A DNA stretch of 64,000 bases from Brevinematales bacterium (GCA_013177995.1 JABLXN010000012.1:1-64000); one strand, 5' to 3'. Shown: positions 9,781 to 18,352, counted from the first letter of the stretch. The notes: generated by a model not told the origin, from the letters alone. Translations and numbers: made by a program.

Positions 9781-10773
9781 TTATGGTTGAAACTTCCATA
9801 TCTGTATCTCCCCTTGTCTTGTTCCTACAAAAATCCTTTTGTTGACCGGATCATACTGCAGTGCCATCACATCCGATCCCGCATTCTCCATCCCCACTAT
9901 CTTTTCTGTTCGCCAATCCCAGAAAAGCACCATGTCGTCCTCTCCTCCACTCACCAGATAACGGTCATCTAAAAAGGTCACCACCAACACCGCCCCTACG
10001 TGCCCTCTCAGGGTTTTGAGTGGGGTTGGACTCACCTCATCCCAGAGAAAAATCACTCCCTCTCCACCACCAGAAGCAAAGATCTTTCCGCCGGGAGCAA
10101 CTGAAACATATTCCACCGGCAAAAGGTGTTCCTTTGTTGTATATATCGGCACAAGCTCTGGAAAAGTAAACACAGACACAGAACCATCTTCTCCCCCGGC
10201 AATAATCACCCGTTTCACAGGATCATAAGCCACACTCCATATCTCCCGGGAAGAGATTTTTCTCTCCCTGACAAGATGAAGCTCTGGAAGTTTCCAAAGC
10301 CGAAGAAAACCATCGGCTCCTCCGGAGACTACCATTTCTTCCGCCTTTTTGATGGTCTGGATTCCTCCCGCATGCCCCTTCGTTCTCACAAGGGTTTTCA
10401 GCTGTCCCACATCCCAGAGAGCCATTGTATCATACGCTCCATAGACTACATAACGATCATCCGAAGAAAACGCAAGGGGCATCCCCCAGATCTGGGAATA
10501 GGTTTCCCGAACACTCCCTTTCTGCCGCCAGTTTGTGGTTTCCCAGAGTTTTACGGTTCTATCGGCACTTCCTGTAGCAAGATACCCCCCCTCCGAAGAA
10601 AACACCCCATAAAACACATAACTTGTATGAGCCACAAAATTGGTCTCTCGAACAAAAGGTATCCTTTCCGTAAACTGAAACTCACTCGTTTCTCTCACCG
10701 CCTTACCACAGGCTAAAACCACGACAATTCCCACTATCACCACAAGAAAGACTCTTTTGCACCCTTTTTTCAC
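9781..10773 (-). CDS. WD40-repeat lipoprotein
   Basis: 330 residues from a GTG start chosen because AGGAGG lies 5 nt upstream; an earlier in-frame ATG at 10839 would read through the flaA terminator. A lipoprotein signal sequence ends in VVVLACG (lipobox Cys about residue 22). The remainder is about seven WD40 blades, for example YLATGSADRTVKLWET, MVVSGGADGFLRLWKL and YLVSGGEDDMVLFWDW, enough for a full propeller. Such proteins scaffold complexes rather than catalyse; being lipidated, it should face the periplasm or outer membrane. It is the first gene of the signalling cluster and starts just past the flaA terminator. Confidence 0.87.
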   Translation of the reverse strand: MKKGCKRVFLVVIVGIVVVLACGKAVRETSEFQFTERIPFVRETNFVAHTSYVFYGVFSSEGGYLATGSADRTVKLWETTNWRQKGSVRETYSQIWGMPLAFSSDDRYVVYGAYDTMALWDVGQLKTLVRTKGHAGGIQTIKKAEEMVVSGGADGFLRLWKLPELHLVRERKISSREIWSVAYDPVKRVIIAGGEDGSVSVFTFPELVPIYTTKEHLLPVEYVSVAPGGKIFASGGGEGVIFLWDEVSPTPLKTLRGHVGAVLVVTFLDDRYLVSGGEDDMVLFWDWRTEKIVGMENAGSDVMALQYDPVNKRIFVGTRQGEIQIWKFQP

Positions 10774-10790
10774 CCCCACCTCCTGCAAGG

Positions 10791-10820
10791 AAAAAAGGGG
10801 CTGTCCCTCTGGACAGCCCC
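10791..10820 (-). terminator. Rho-independent terminator of the flaA operon
   Basis: On the minus strand a perfect 10-bp stem (GGGGCTGTCC / GGACAGCCCC, 4-nt loop) at 10820-10797 is followed directly by six T. It begins 6 nt after the second flaA stop codon. Confidence 0.92.
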
Positions 10821-10825
10821 ATCGT

Positions 10826-11557
10826 TTACCAGTTATCAATCATATCATCCGCATTGAGGTTCATCTCTGAGTAGAGATCCACATCGGCCGTCAGATAGTC
10901 AAAATAGATATAGAACGGCCTTCCAATCATATCATCTGGCTCAAAGTCCACACGGAATCCTATGAAAGTAATCCCTCTCTCCTCAGAAACCTTGTAGTTT
11001 TCCTGTTCAATGGTATCAGGAATATTTACCGTCATCTGCTTCCATCCAACCCAAATAAGTCTATCACCGCGGAGATACTTCACCCTATCAAGATAATCGC
11101 GAAGAACCACACTGAGCACATGCCGGTAGTTTCTTCCTACTACCCACACTTTGAGGTTTTTGGTAATACCACGAATCTTGGCTGGTTTTGCCGGGGTAAT
11201 AGAGAGCCAGGACCAATCCCGTTTCATGAACGAAACCTTCACACCAAGAACATACTTGTTCTTGTCAGATTTAAGAGCAGCAGGAGAACCTTCCCTGCGA
11301 ATAGCGGAAGCATACCCATAGTCCCGAGGAATAAAAGCCGTCCACTCACCTGCGGCTTCAAAATCATCAACTAAAAGCGTCTGCAAAAGTTCTGTGGCCA
11401 CTGTCCTATCAGCCGACTCCCCCGCATTGGTATTGATGATAGGAAACTCCCCAAGGCGAAGGTTTCCCCCCGTATTCTCGACCTGTTGAGCAAAGAGCAC
11501 AGTGGTGACAACCACACTGACAACTATCAAAATTCCAATTCCTGCGATCCTTTTCAT
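10826..11557 (-). CDS. flaA: FlaA periplasmic flagellar filament outer-layer protein (second copy)
   Basis: 243 residues starting at MKRIAGIGIL with AGGAGAG upstream. A cleaved signal peptide (residues 1 to about 24, ending VLFAQ) directs it to the periplasm, where FlaA forms a sheath on the endoflagellar core. Recognisable FlaA features are LLVDDFE near the N-terminus, the LKVWVVGRNYRHVLSVVLRD block, and GWKQMTVNIP, followed by a C-terminal FYIYFDYLTADVDLY. The ending (ADDMIDNW) matches that of the upstream paralogue. It lies 20 nt after that gene. The paired arrangement is like flaA2-flaA1 in Leptospira; I cannot say which one corresponds to which. Confidence 0.92.
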   Translation of the reverse strand: MKRIAGIGILIVVSVVVTTVLFAQQVENTGGNLRLGEFPIINTNAGESADRTVATELLQTLLVDDFEAAGEWTAFIPRDYGYASAIRREGSPAALKSDKNKYVLGVKVSFMKRDWSWLSITPAKPAKIRGITKNLKVWVVGRNYRHVLSVVLRDYLDRVKYLRGDRLIWVGWKQMTVNIPDTIEQENYKVSEERGITFIGFRVDFEPDDMIGRPFYIYFDYLTADVDLYSEMNLNADDMIDNW

Positions 11558-11577
11558 AGCTTCTCTCCTTTGGCTTA

Positions 11578-12378
11578 TTACCATCTATTGTTGGCCAGAT
11601 CGTCACCATTGAAACGCTCAAGATACACGTCGGTCTGGACCTGGAGATAGTCAAAATAGACATAGAACTGATCCACTCTCTCTTCTGGATGACTCCAGAG
11701 TTTGATCATCTCGAGTTTAAGAGGTTTCAAAAATGACACATGATTCTGAGCCTGTGGTACATAGCCTGGAACGGTTGTTCTCAGATTCTTCCATCCCACA
11801 TACTTGATGTCCCCGGCAGGAATACGATGCAAAAATCCCTTGTAATCCCTGAGATAAAATTCAAGCCAGTAGTTATAGTTTCCACCCCATACCCACATAT
11901 CAAGGGTCTTTACCACACCAACAAGCGTGACATTTGTCTCTTTGAGTTCACCTACATTAGAAGGTTTACCATTGGCATCTACCCCGGCTCTCGCTAAATG
12001 ATAAGGGATAATCTCCACATAGTTATAGCCCTTGCGTACATACTGAGCCTTAACCCCAAAGACCCACTTCTGTCTCTGCTCCATTTCTTCAGGAATCCCA
12101 AGAGGTTTGCCCTGAAAATAATCAGAATTGCATGCCTCTGGATCCACAGGACTCTGTGGGTCCATAATATTCGACGGTTTGGCAAACCGCGAGAATCGAG
12201 CCTTCCACACCAAATTGTTGGTCTGATCCTTTTCGTCACCAAAATCACTGATCAAAAACGTCTGCAAATTCACAGTTTCCCTATCTCTCTCGGAGAAACC
12301 CCAACCAAAAAGCGAGGTCGTATACCCAAACAAGAGGATAACGCATGCTATCACTAACCACGTCCCTTTGTATCTCAT
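11578..12378 (-). CDS. flaA: FlaA periplasmic flagellar filament outer-layer protein (first copy)
   Basis: 266 residues with a signal peptide (about 1-25) and the same architecture as the next gene: FLISDFGD, LDMWVWGGNYNYWLEFYLRD, GWKNLRTTVPGY and FYVYFDYLQVQTDVY, ending GDDLANNRW. It is about 23 residues longer, mainly from an insertion in the first half (the DPQSPVDPEACNSDYFQGK region). AGGAGAGG precedes the ATG. It follows panD by 16 nt, so a pantothenate gene and the sheath genes share a transcript here. Confidence 0.92.
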   Translation of the reverse strand: MRYKGTWLVIACVILLFGYTTSLFGWGFSERDRETVNLQTFLISDFGDEKDQTNNLVWKARFSRFAKPSNIMDPQSPVDPEACNSDYFQGKPLGIPEEMEQRQKWVFGVKAQYVRKGYNYVEIIPYHLARAGVDANGKPSNVGELKETNVTLVGVVKTLDMWVWGGNYNYWLEFYLRDYKGFLHRIPAGDIKYVGWKNLRTTVPGYVPQAQNHVSFLKPLKLEMIKLWSHPEERVDQFYVYFDYLQVQTDVYLERFNGDDLANNRW

Positions 12379-12394
12379 AAACCTCTCCTTACGT

Positions 12395-12757
12395 TTATTT
12401 CTCTAATATAGTATCAATCTTATTTTCGGCATTTACCAGCACAATCTTTGGGGAAAATGAAAAAATTTTTTCTTGTTCTATCTGTCCAAAGGCCGCAATA
12501 ATCACCCTATCGCCCACTCGATTGAGATGAGCCCCAGCCCCATTGATACAGATAACCCCACTCCCCCTCTCTCCTTTCAGAGCATAGGTGATCAACCGGG
12601 AACCATTGGTAATATTCCAGACATGCACCTGTTCGTAGGGATAAATGTTTGCTGCCTCCATCAGTTCCTCATCAATCGTTATACTGCCCACATAGTCAAT
12701 ATTGGTTTCGGTCACAACCGCCCGGTGAATTTTGGACTTTAGTACCGTCAGTAACAT
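12395..12757 (-). CDS. panD: Aspartate 1-decarboxylase
   Basis: Converts L-aspartate to beta-alanine for pantothenate and CoA synthesis. 120 residues, the normal length of the proenzyme. The self-cleavage site is intact (YVGSITID: Gly-Ser, with the Ser becoming the pyruvoyl group), as are Lys9 (LKSKIHRA), the substrate-binding Arg region (GSRLITYA) and INGAGAHL. The start is the internal ATG at MLLTVLKSK with GAGAAGAAGCGG before it. It lies between a lipoprotein gene and flaA with short spacings. No other pan gene is nearby, although coaE is at the right end of the window. Confidence 0.95.
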   Translation of the reverse strand: MLLTVLKSKIHRAVVTETNIDYVGSITIDEELMEAANIYPYEQVHVWNITNGSRLITYALKGERGSGVICINGAGAHLNRVGDRVIIAAFGQIEQEKIFSFSPKIVLVNAENKIDTILEK

Positions 12758-12776
12758 ATTCCGCTTCTTCTCTCCT

Positions 12777-13484
12777 TCACTCAAGCTTCAGATAAAAACT
12801 GGTACTCTTTCCCCAATAGCGAGATTCCGTCTTCAGCACCTTGCCCCGACTGTCTTTGATGACATACGTCAGGTAGATATTATAATTCCCTTTGGGGAGA
12901 AAGTTTCCATGAATGGTAATCCCATTCCAGTAGCGGGTATACTGAGCCTGATGGTTAATCACCTCTATACCCCGCACTCGCCCGATCAGATGGCTGCTCT
13001 GAACCTTTCCCGACTTGAAAGGAACCGCATAGAGATAAAAATCCACTGTCTTCCCCTGCTGGGTAAAAACCCAGGAAGAAATCTTGATATACCGTCGTGG
13101 GGAAAGACTCTGCCCACTCTTATCCGTTCCTACCTTCATGTAGCTCCCCACTTTCGTCACGGTCGGCGACTTGGCTACCGTTGGTGAAGGAGTGGTTTTC
13201 TTCTGAGGAACCTCCACGGGTTTGTCCTGAATAGGGGTGATTTCAGGAAGAGAGGAACCCTCACCCTGCGATGGAACTGCATTCGTCGTCAGGACAACTG
13301 GTTCAATCGTTTGAAGAGCCACCTCATTGGAAAGAGTTGCCACGGTATTTGTCTGAGAAAGCACCTCGTCCTTCAAAAGACTTGCGTTCCTGGTAACATC
13401 TTCCTCAACCGAAGCCTTGTCCCTCTGACAACCAGCAATCGCTAAAAAAATCCCTGCAAAAAGAACAAGAATAACCTTTTTCAT
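12777..13484 (-). CDS. Lipoprotein of unknown function
   Basis: 235 residues. Start at MKKVILVLF, preceded by AGGAGG; longer in-frame starts would run into the DUF1015 gene. Lipobox AIAGC at about residues 16-20. A low-complexity Thr/Pro/Ser/Lys linker (about 60-125) tethers a C-terminal beta-rich domain (about 135-235) with SSWVFTQQGKTVDFYLYAV and NYNIYLTYVIKD. I do not recognise the domain. Its place in the putative flaA operon is compatible with a role in the cell envelope or flagellum but does not prove one. Confidence 0.75.
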   Translation of the reverse strand: MKKVILVLFAGIFLAIAGCQRDKASVEEDVTRNASLLKDEVLSQTNTVATLSNEVALQTIEPVVLTTNAVPSQGEGSSLPEITPIQDKPVEVPQKKTTPSPTVAKSPTVTKVGSYMKVGTDKSGQSLSPRRYIKISSWVFTQQGKTVDFYLYAVPFKSGKVQSSHLIGRVRGIEVINHQAQYTRYWNGITIHGNFLPKGNYNIYLTYVIKDSRGKVLKTESRYWGKSTSFYLKLE

Positions 13485-13497
13485 CTTGCCTCCTCGT

Positions 13498-14760
13498 TTA
13501 CCAGGAATACTTAAACGAATACAACACCACCCCACTGGGCACCTTGGGATAAAAATCAAACGAACGTGGGGCAAAGGTTTCATTGGGATTTAGTGAGAGA
13601 AACTCTTTCAAACTCAACGTTTGGGGAAGAAGAGCCATTTGATAATGCTTGTTTTTCACTCTATCAAAGGCTCTGGTATCCTGACTCTCAAAATGCACAT
13701 CAGGATAGCGTGGGGTAAGCCCGAGAATACCCTGAATCACTTGGGTATCTACCACCTTTGGAGAAAATCCCTGCCCTCCTACTGCTAAAAAGTATTTGGT
13801 CGTCGCCTGAGCCACAGAAATACCAAAAGCCACCACCCCCTTTGAGGCATAGTCAGAAAGAAGCATACGAAGTTTCTTTCTTGCTGCTTTCTCAGTGAGC
13901 GCATCCTGAAAAGGAATAGCGGCTAACTTGAAAGAGGTTCCTATGGCCTTCAGGACATCCTGGGCAGACTGGGGGAGTGTTTTGATGAGACGATTCCATG
14001 GCCCAATCCCAAAGTCCTCATCAGCCATATTCACCAAGGACACCATCACATAATTCCAGGGTTCTGTACCCGTATATCCAGAGCCTCTGGCCATCTTCTG
14101 TTCCTGATAATAACGAAGGGCCGCCTTGAAACGATGATGGCCATCAAGAAGATAGAGCTTCTCACCCTGAAGAGCCGTGGCCACATGATCGATGAGAGAG
14201 GGTTCAGCTACCTGATAAAGACGGTGTTCGTTTTCTGAGGCATCTCCAAAAGAGAAGAAAGGCCTTTCCCCTAAGCTTTTGGAAACCAGTTCGGAAAAAC
14301 GAAGCGAGGGATTGTAATACCCAATGAGAATGGGCTCTAAACTACACTGCGATGTCATCACCCGCTGATAACAATCCTCAACATATTCGTCAATGGTATT
14401 TTCGTAGAGATGAAGACGCCTGGAAAGTTCCTCGAGAGAGACAAGCGCAAAAAGAGACAAACGTTTTGCCACCGTTCCCTGATGGAGAAAGGGTTGCTCA
14501 TACACATAGAGTGAGGTCACCTTGTCAAAGACAACCACATCTCGAATAAACCATCCAAAAAGCTTATGCTTGGCAGCAACATAGCTTTCCTGTTCCCCCG
14601 GAGTCGTGCGGATCACATGAGAATAATGGTAGGGGTTCTTTTGAAGCTGAGCTACTTCTCCCTCATCTAACTCATCAAAAGGCTGTGATAAACATTCATC
14701 AATCCGGGCTATCTTTTGTGAATTGTAGTAGCCAGCCTTAAAAGGTTGCAGCCAGGCCAT
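13498..14760 (-). CDS. DUF1015 family protein
   Basis: 420 residues, the usual size of this family. Recognised by the N-terminal P-F-x-A-G-Y pattern (LQPFKAGYYNSQKIARI), the NPYHYSHVIR segment, and the conserved LLDGHHRFKAALRYY block (about 200). The biochemical function of the family is not established to my knowledge. The His/Asp-rich DGHHR motif suggests a ParB-like or nucleotide-handling active site; that is inference. It is the first gene of the run leading to panD and the two flaA genes, 13 nt before the lipoprotein. Confidence 0.8.
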   Translation of the reverse strand: MAWLQPFKAGYYNSQKIARIDECLSQPFDELDEGEVAQLQKNPYHYSHVIRTTPGEQESYVAAKHKLFGWFIRDVVVFDKVTSLYVYEQPFLHQGTVAKRLSLFALVSLEELSRRLHLYENTIDEYVEDCYQRVMTSQCSLEPILIGYYNPSLRFSELVSKSLGERPFFSFGDASENEHRLYQVAEPSLIDHVATALQGEKLYLLDGHHRFKAALRYYQEQKMARGSGYTGTEPWNYVMVSLVNMADEDFGIGPWNRLIKTLPQSAQDVLKAIGTSFKLAAIPFQDALTEKAARKKLRMLLSDYASKGVVAFGISVAQATTKYFLAVGGQGFSPKVVDTQVIQGILGLTPRYPDVHFESQDTRAFDRVKNKHYQMALLPQTLSLKEFLSLNPNETFAPRSFDFYPKVPSGVVLYSFKYSW

Positions 14761-14798
14761 ATATCACCCCTTTCTCGTGTTTCGACTTATCCTTGTAT

Positions 14799-14825
14799 TT
14801 ATCGGCTATATCAAGCATAAAATTA
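14799..14825 (-). promoter_or_regulatory. Sigma-28-like promoter ahead of the DUF1015-panD-flaA run
   Basis: The minus strand reads TAATTTTA - 11 nt - GCCGATAA. The -10 element is a perfect match to the flagellar sigma-28 consensus; the -35 matches five of eight positions of TAAAGTTT. The spacing is canonical and the -10 ends 38 nt before the DUF1015 ATG. A competing sigma-70 reading (TTGATA, 17 nt, GATAAG) is poorer. Confidence 0.45.
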
Positions 14826-14853
14826 AAAGGTTTTTCAAAATTTCCTTTTTCTC

Positions 14854-15050
14854 GAGACCCTGCACGGGTGCTTTCTTGCCCTATCTGGGTCAGGGGCTAT
14901 GCCCCTGAAACCCCGATTTTTCCGTTCACGAGGGCTTATTTGTTTTTTTATTCAAAAAGAAAGTGTTTTTATTATAGTAAGGAATATTTTTATACTCTTT
15001 TTCTTTTTTATTACTTTTTTGAGACCTTCGCACATTCGTGCAAAGGTCTC
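14854..15050 (+). repeat. MITE-like dispersed repeat, copy 1
   Basis: A 197-bp element that starts GAGACCCTGCACGGGTG and ends with a hairpin (GAGACCTTCGCAC, 4 nt, GTGCAAAGGTCTC). Its outer ends are therefore inverted repeats of GAGACCTTTGCACG. Inside are a short palindrome (CAGGGGC-TAT-GCCCCTG) and a T-rich half. Other copies are at 17099, 31278, 38285, 41413 and 61845. It fills nearly all the space between the DUF1015 promoter and the amidohydrolase stop. Confidence 0.8.
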
Positions 15051-15055
15051 TTCTC

Positions 15056-15853
15056 TCAAATATCAAGAAGCCACAGAGCATTTTTTGAGAAAATCAACTC
15101 CTCATTGGCTCTCCCTAAATCCAAGGAGCGAATCTTTTCCACCATCTGGGCTGGTCTCACCCAGGGAAAATCACTCCCAAAAAGCACACGATAAGGTTCA
15201 TGAGCCAAAATCATCTCCTTGAAAAGGGGGTTGGGAAGATCAAGACAAAAGGAAGTATCAAGATAGAGAGACGGTAATCCGACCAGATGATTGGCCACCT
15301 CTTCCCACTGCTTGTAGCCTCCCATATGGGCTAAAACCACTCGAAGACCCCGAACCTTGAGCACCTCTCTCAGCCTTTTTGGTGTCGCATGGGTCTCTGA
15401 AAAGGCCACATCACTCCCCGCATGGATGAGAAGCAGAAAATTATACCTCGCGCAGGCTTCATAAAACGAAACTAAACGTGGATCATCAGGATAAAAACGC
15501 TGATACTCGGGATGAATCTTTATCCCCCTGAAGCCATGTTTGGCAAGAAAAGAGAGTTCCTCTTCCATATTCCCCACAGAGGGAAAATCAGGGTGATAGG
15601 TGGCAAAACAATGCACCCGGCTCTGTTTCTGGTTCCATTCCAACATCCGCCGATTGATAGAAACCACCTGTTCCGGTTTTGTTGCCACAGGGAGATTCAC
15701 CGCCATGGAAATACCATCTTCCTCCATGAAGCGAAGAAGACTGGCATAGGTACCATCTCCATAAAGGGTATAACCGCTTGCCTCACTCATCGCTTTTATG
15801 GCCTTTGGGGCTACATCATCAGGATAAAAATGAGTATGAAAATCAATAATCAT
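15056..15853 (-). CDS. Amidohydrolase-superfamily metal-dependent hydrolase
   Basis: 265-residue TIM-barrel enzyme of the amidohydrolase_2/COG2159 type. Metal ligands expected for the family are visible: IDFHTHFYP (HxH) at the start, IKIHPE, LLIHAGSD, LAHMGGY and FGSDFPW near the C-terminus. The substrate cannot be read from sequence; relatives include decarboxylases and lactonases. The start overlaps the alr stop by 4 nt (ATGA, with GGGGGAGGA upstream), so it is translated with alanine racemase. Its stop abuts the MITE-like repeat. Confidence 0.85.
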   Translation of the reverse strand: MIIDFHTHFYPDDVAPKAIKAMSEASGYTLYGDGTYASLLRFMEEDGISMAVNLPVATKPEQVVSINRRMLEWNQKQSRVHCFATYHPDFPSVGNMEEELSFLAKHGFRGIKIHPEYQRFYPDDPRLVSFYEACARYNFLLLIHAGSDVAFSETHATPKRLREVLKVRGLRVVLAHMGGYKQWEEVANHLVGLPSLYLDTSFCLDLPNPLFKEMILAHEPYRVLFGSDFPWVRPAQMVEKIRSLDLGRANEELIFSKNALWLLDI

Positions 15854-16968
15854 TCCTCCCCCTTATACCATCTGGGGACTCGTTTCGATACCCCGCACAT
15901 CACCTCATAGGGAATACGAGAACTCTTGTGAGCAAACTCTTGAAGAGAAAGAAAAGATCCAAAAACTTCTACTTCCGTCCCCTCTTCTATATGATCCGGA
16001 TTGTCATCCAAACTCACCATCATATAATCCATACACACACGACCTACCTGAGGATACCGTCTCCCCTTGATAACCACCTCATACTTCCCGGATCCACAGG
16101 TTGACACCCCATCCGCATACCCCAAAGGAAGTACCGCTATGTATTCCCTTTCTTTTTGCACGACATACTGCCTGAGATAACTCACCGTCTCTTTTTTTCG
16201 CAGAGGTTTTATCTGGACGATTTTTGTCCTGAGAGACATCACCGGAAGAAGCCCTCTCTCCGACGAAGCCACCCCATAAAGAGAAATCCCTGGCCTCACA
16301 TGGGTAAACTCCTCTCCAAAAGACGATGGGATATTCCATATACCCTCACTATTGGCTATATGACACAGGGAGATTTTTTTTCCAGCTAAACGCATGTTTT
16401 CCCGGATCTTTTTCAACCGCCGAACCTGTTCTTCGGAAAAATCCCTGTCCACATCCGCCGACGGAAAATGGGAAAAAATCCCCTCAAGAAATAGCCCCTC
16501 CAAAGACATAATTTCCTCAAGTCTTTCAGGAGCCTCATCATAACGAATCCCAAGCCTTCCCATACCTGTATCAATTTTCACATGGACCCGAAGAGATTGC
16601 CCCTGTTTCTTTGCCTTTTCACTCAGGCTTTTTGCATAGGAAGAAGAAATCACCGTCGCCACAAGACGATAGGTGAAAAGAGAGTCCATTCCCCTTTCCT
16701 CAACAGGACCTAAAATCAGGATATCTGAGTTTACCCCATTTTCCCGAAGTTCTATAGCCTCATCAAGGGTGGCCACAGCAAAGAAATTCACCCCCTCTTT
16801 TTCAAGGGCTTTCGCTACCCTTACCGCCCCATGCCCATAGGCATCGGCTTTCACTACCGCAATGAGAGGTTTTCCCCCTGTACGGCTGAGAAGAGTCTGT
16901 GCATTTTTCCTTAATGAAGAAAGATCAATTTCCACCCAGGTCGGGCGAAATGACTCCGTCGCAAACAT
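15850..16968 (-). CDS. alr: Alanine racemase
   Basis: Makes D-alanine for peptidoglycan with PLP as cofactor. 372 residues. The PLP lysine lies in VVKADAYGHGAV (about residue 37); the catalytic Tyr region is PGISLYGV and the C-terminal domain has RVCMDYMMV. I chose the ATG of MFATESF because GGGAAGGA is well placed in front of it; an ATG 12 nt upstream has no such site. Promoter TTGAAA-N17-CATAAT lies just upstream. It is followed by an overlapping amidohydrolase gene. Confidence 0.95.
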   Translation of the reverse strand: MFATESFRPTWVEIDLSSLRKNAQTLLSRTGGKPLIAVVKADAYGHGAVRVAKALEKEGVNFFAVATLDEAIELRENGVNSDILILGPVEERGMDSLFTYRLVATVISSSYAKSLSEKAKKQGQSLRVHVKIDTGMGRLGIRYDEAPERLEEIMSLEGLFLEGIFSHFPSADVDRDFSEEQVRRLKKIRENMRLAGKKISLCHIANSEGIWNIPSSFGEEFTHVRPGISLYGVASSERGLLPVMSLRTKIVQIKPLRKKETVSYLRQYVVQKEREYIAVLPLGYADGVSTCGSGKYEVVIKGRRYPQVGRVCMDYMMVSLDDNPDHIEEGTEVEVFGSFLSLQEFAHKSSRIPYEVMCGVSKRVPRWYKGEE

Positions 16969-16993
16969 AGTCCTTCCCATTCACTTTTCGTAT

Positions 16994-17022
16994 ATTATGG
17001 CACAAAAAGAGTTTTTTTTCAA
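16994..17022 (-). promoter_or_regulatory. Promoter of alr
   Basis: TTGAAA (17022-17017), 17-nt spacer, CATAAT (16999-16994), about 25 nt before the alr start codon. Confidence 0.6.
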
Positions 17023-17098
17023 AAAAGAGAGTGTTGTCTGAATACCTTTATCCCAAAGCCCTTACCCCTTTATGCAAAGGCTTTTTATTACATAATTT

Positions 17099-17290
17099 GA
17101 GACCCACCCGGGGATATTTTCCTACCCTTTCTGGGGCAGGGGTTACATCCCTCTATGCCGCTTTTTCTGTTTACAGCGGGCTTGTTTGTCTTTTCTATTT
17201 AAAAAAATAACTTTTTAAATAAAGATCTTTTTAGCAAATTCTGCTCTTTATTACCTTTTTGATAGCATTACACGAATATGTAATGCTATC
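17099..17290 (+). repeat. MITE-like dispersed repeat, copy 2 (diverged)
   Basis: Same element as at 14854 but more diverged. Its right-hand hairpin has a different sequence yet still pairs perfectly: GATAGCATTACA, 6-nt loop, TGTAATGCTATC. Both arms differ from the other copies at matching positions, which looks like compensatory change. It lies between the alr promoter and the stop of the HD-GYP gene. The 75 bases between promoter and repeat hold only an A/T-rich stretch with a loose AAAGCC/GGCTTT inverted repeat. Confidence 0.7.
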
Positions 17291-17296
17291 AATTTT

Positions 17297-18352
17297 TCAG
17301 GCTTGATGCTCTGCATAGATCTCATCAAACATTTTCGCTGAGGTTTTGAAAGCATCAAGAATATAGGGATCAAAGTGTGTGGGCAATGTTCTTCCGTCCC
17401 CTTCTGTAAGGATTTTCACAGTCTGCTCATGAGACAAAGGCTCCTTATAAGGTCTTCTACTGCGAAGGGCATCATACTGATCAATAATATTGAGAAGTCT
17501 CCCTTCTAAAGGAATTTCTTCCCCCTTTAGTCCAAAAGGATAACCACTTCCATCATATCTTTCATGATGACTTATCGCAAATTTTGCTCCTATCCGAAGA
17601 ATTTCCGATGGAGAATCTTTTAGGATTTTTTCTCCCAGAATAGTGTGGGTTTTCATAATTTCAAATTCCTCTGCTGTTAATCTGGCTGGTTTCAACAAAA
17701 TATTATCTGGTATTCCCATCTTGCCAATATCATGCATGGGAGCTGCATAATAAAAAGACTCCACTGTTTTACCATCCAAGCCCAACCTTTCAGCAAGATA
17801 TTTTGTGTAAAAACCAATCCTTCTTATATGGGTGTAGGTATCCTCATCTTTATATTCAGCAGCAAGGGTAAGCCGATAAACTGTCTCAATAAAAGCCTCT
17901 TTCACCTCAATAGTTTTTTTGTCCACCTCTTCCTTCAAAATAGCATTATTATAAAGAAGAAAATCTTCATACTCTTTCACTCTAAGTAAATTTTTCACTC
18001 TCACCATAAGTTCTGAGGGATCAACTGGAGCAGAGAGAAAATCAGTTGCTCCATATTGAAGACCTCTTATTCTGGATTCCTTATCTTGAAGCGAGGTCAA
18101 CAAGATTATGGGAATTCTACTTGTTATTGGATTATTTCTTAATTCTTGAGTAGTCTCATATCCATCCATCTCTGGCATCATAATATCCAGCAAAATCAGA
18201 TCTGGATTAAATTGCCATACCAGTTGAAGAGCTTCCTTCCCATTGGCAGCCTCTGCGACAACATATTCTTTCAGTAAAACAACAAGCAATTTTCGGTTTG
18301 GCTCATTATCATCCACAACCAAAATTCTTTTTTCTCTTTGCAATTCCCTCAT
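17297..18352 (-). CDS. Response regulator with HD-GYP c-di-GMP phosphodiesterase output
   Basis: 351 residues. REC domain (about 8-125) with VVDDNEPNR, the phosphoacceptor Asp in [13 protein letters not shown] and the Lys-position replaced by Ala in LSAPVDP, which is unusual. A coiled-coil linker leads to an HD-GYP domain (about 160-345): [35 protein letters not shown] and [15 protein letters not shown], all catalytic motifs intact. It should hydrolyse c-di-GMP. The start (MRELQREKR) has AAGGGGA upstream and follows the CheY-like gene by 10 nt, completing a kinase-regulator-output set. Confidence 0.93.
   Translation of the reverse strand: MRELQREKRILVVDDNEPNRKLLVVLLKEYVVAEAANGKEALQLVWQFNPDLILLDIMMPEMDGYETTQELRNNPITSRIPIILLTSLQDKESRIRGLQYGATDFLSAPVDPSELMVRVKNLLRVKEYEDFLLYNNAILKEEVDKKTIEVKEAFIETVYRLTLAAEYKDEDTYTHIRRIGFYTKYLAERLGLDGKTVESFYYAAPMHDIGKMGIPDNILLKPARLTAEEFEIMKTHTILGEKILKDSPSEILRIGAKFAISHHERYDGSGYPFGLKGEEIPLEGRLLNIIDQYDALRSRRPYKEPLSHEQTVKILTEGDGRTLPTHFDPYILDAFKTSAKMFDEIYAEHQA

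Noticed and set aside
15021-15050. MITE hairpin as a terminator for the neighbouring gene
   Set aside because: On the minus strand the hairpin is followed by A residues, and on the plus strand by TTCTCTC, so neither direction has a proper U tract.
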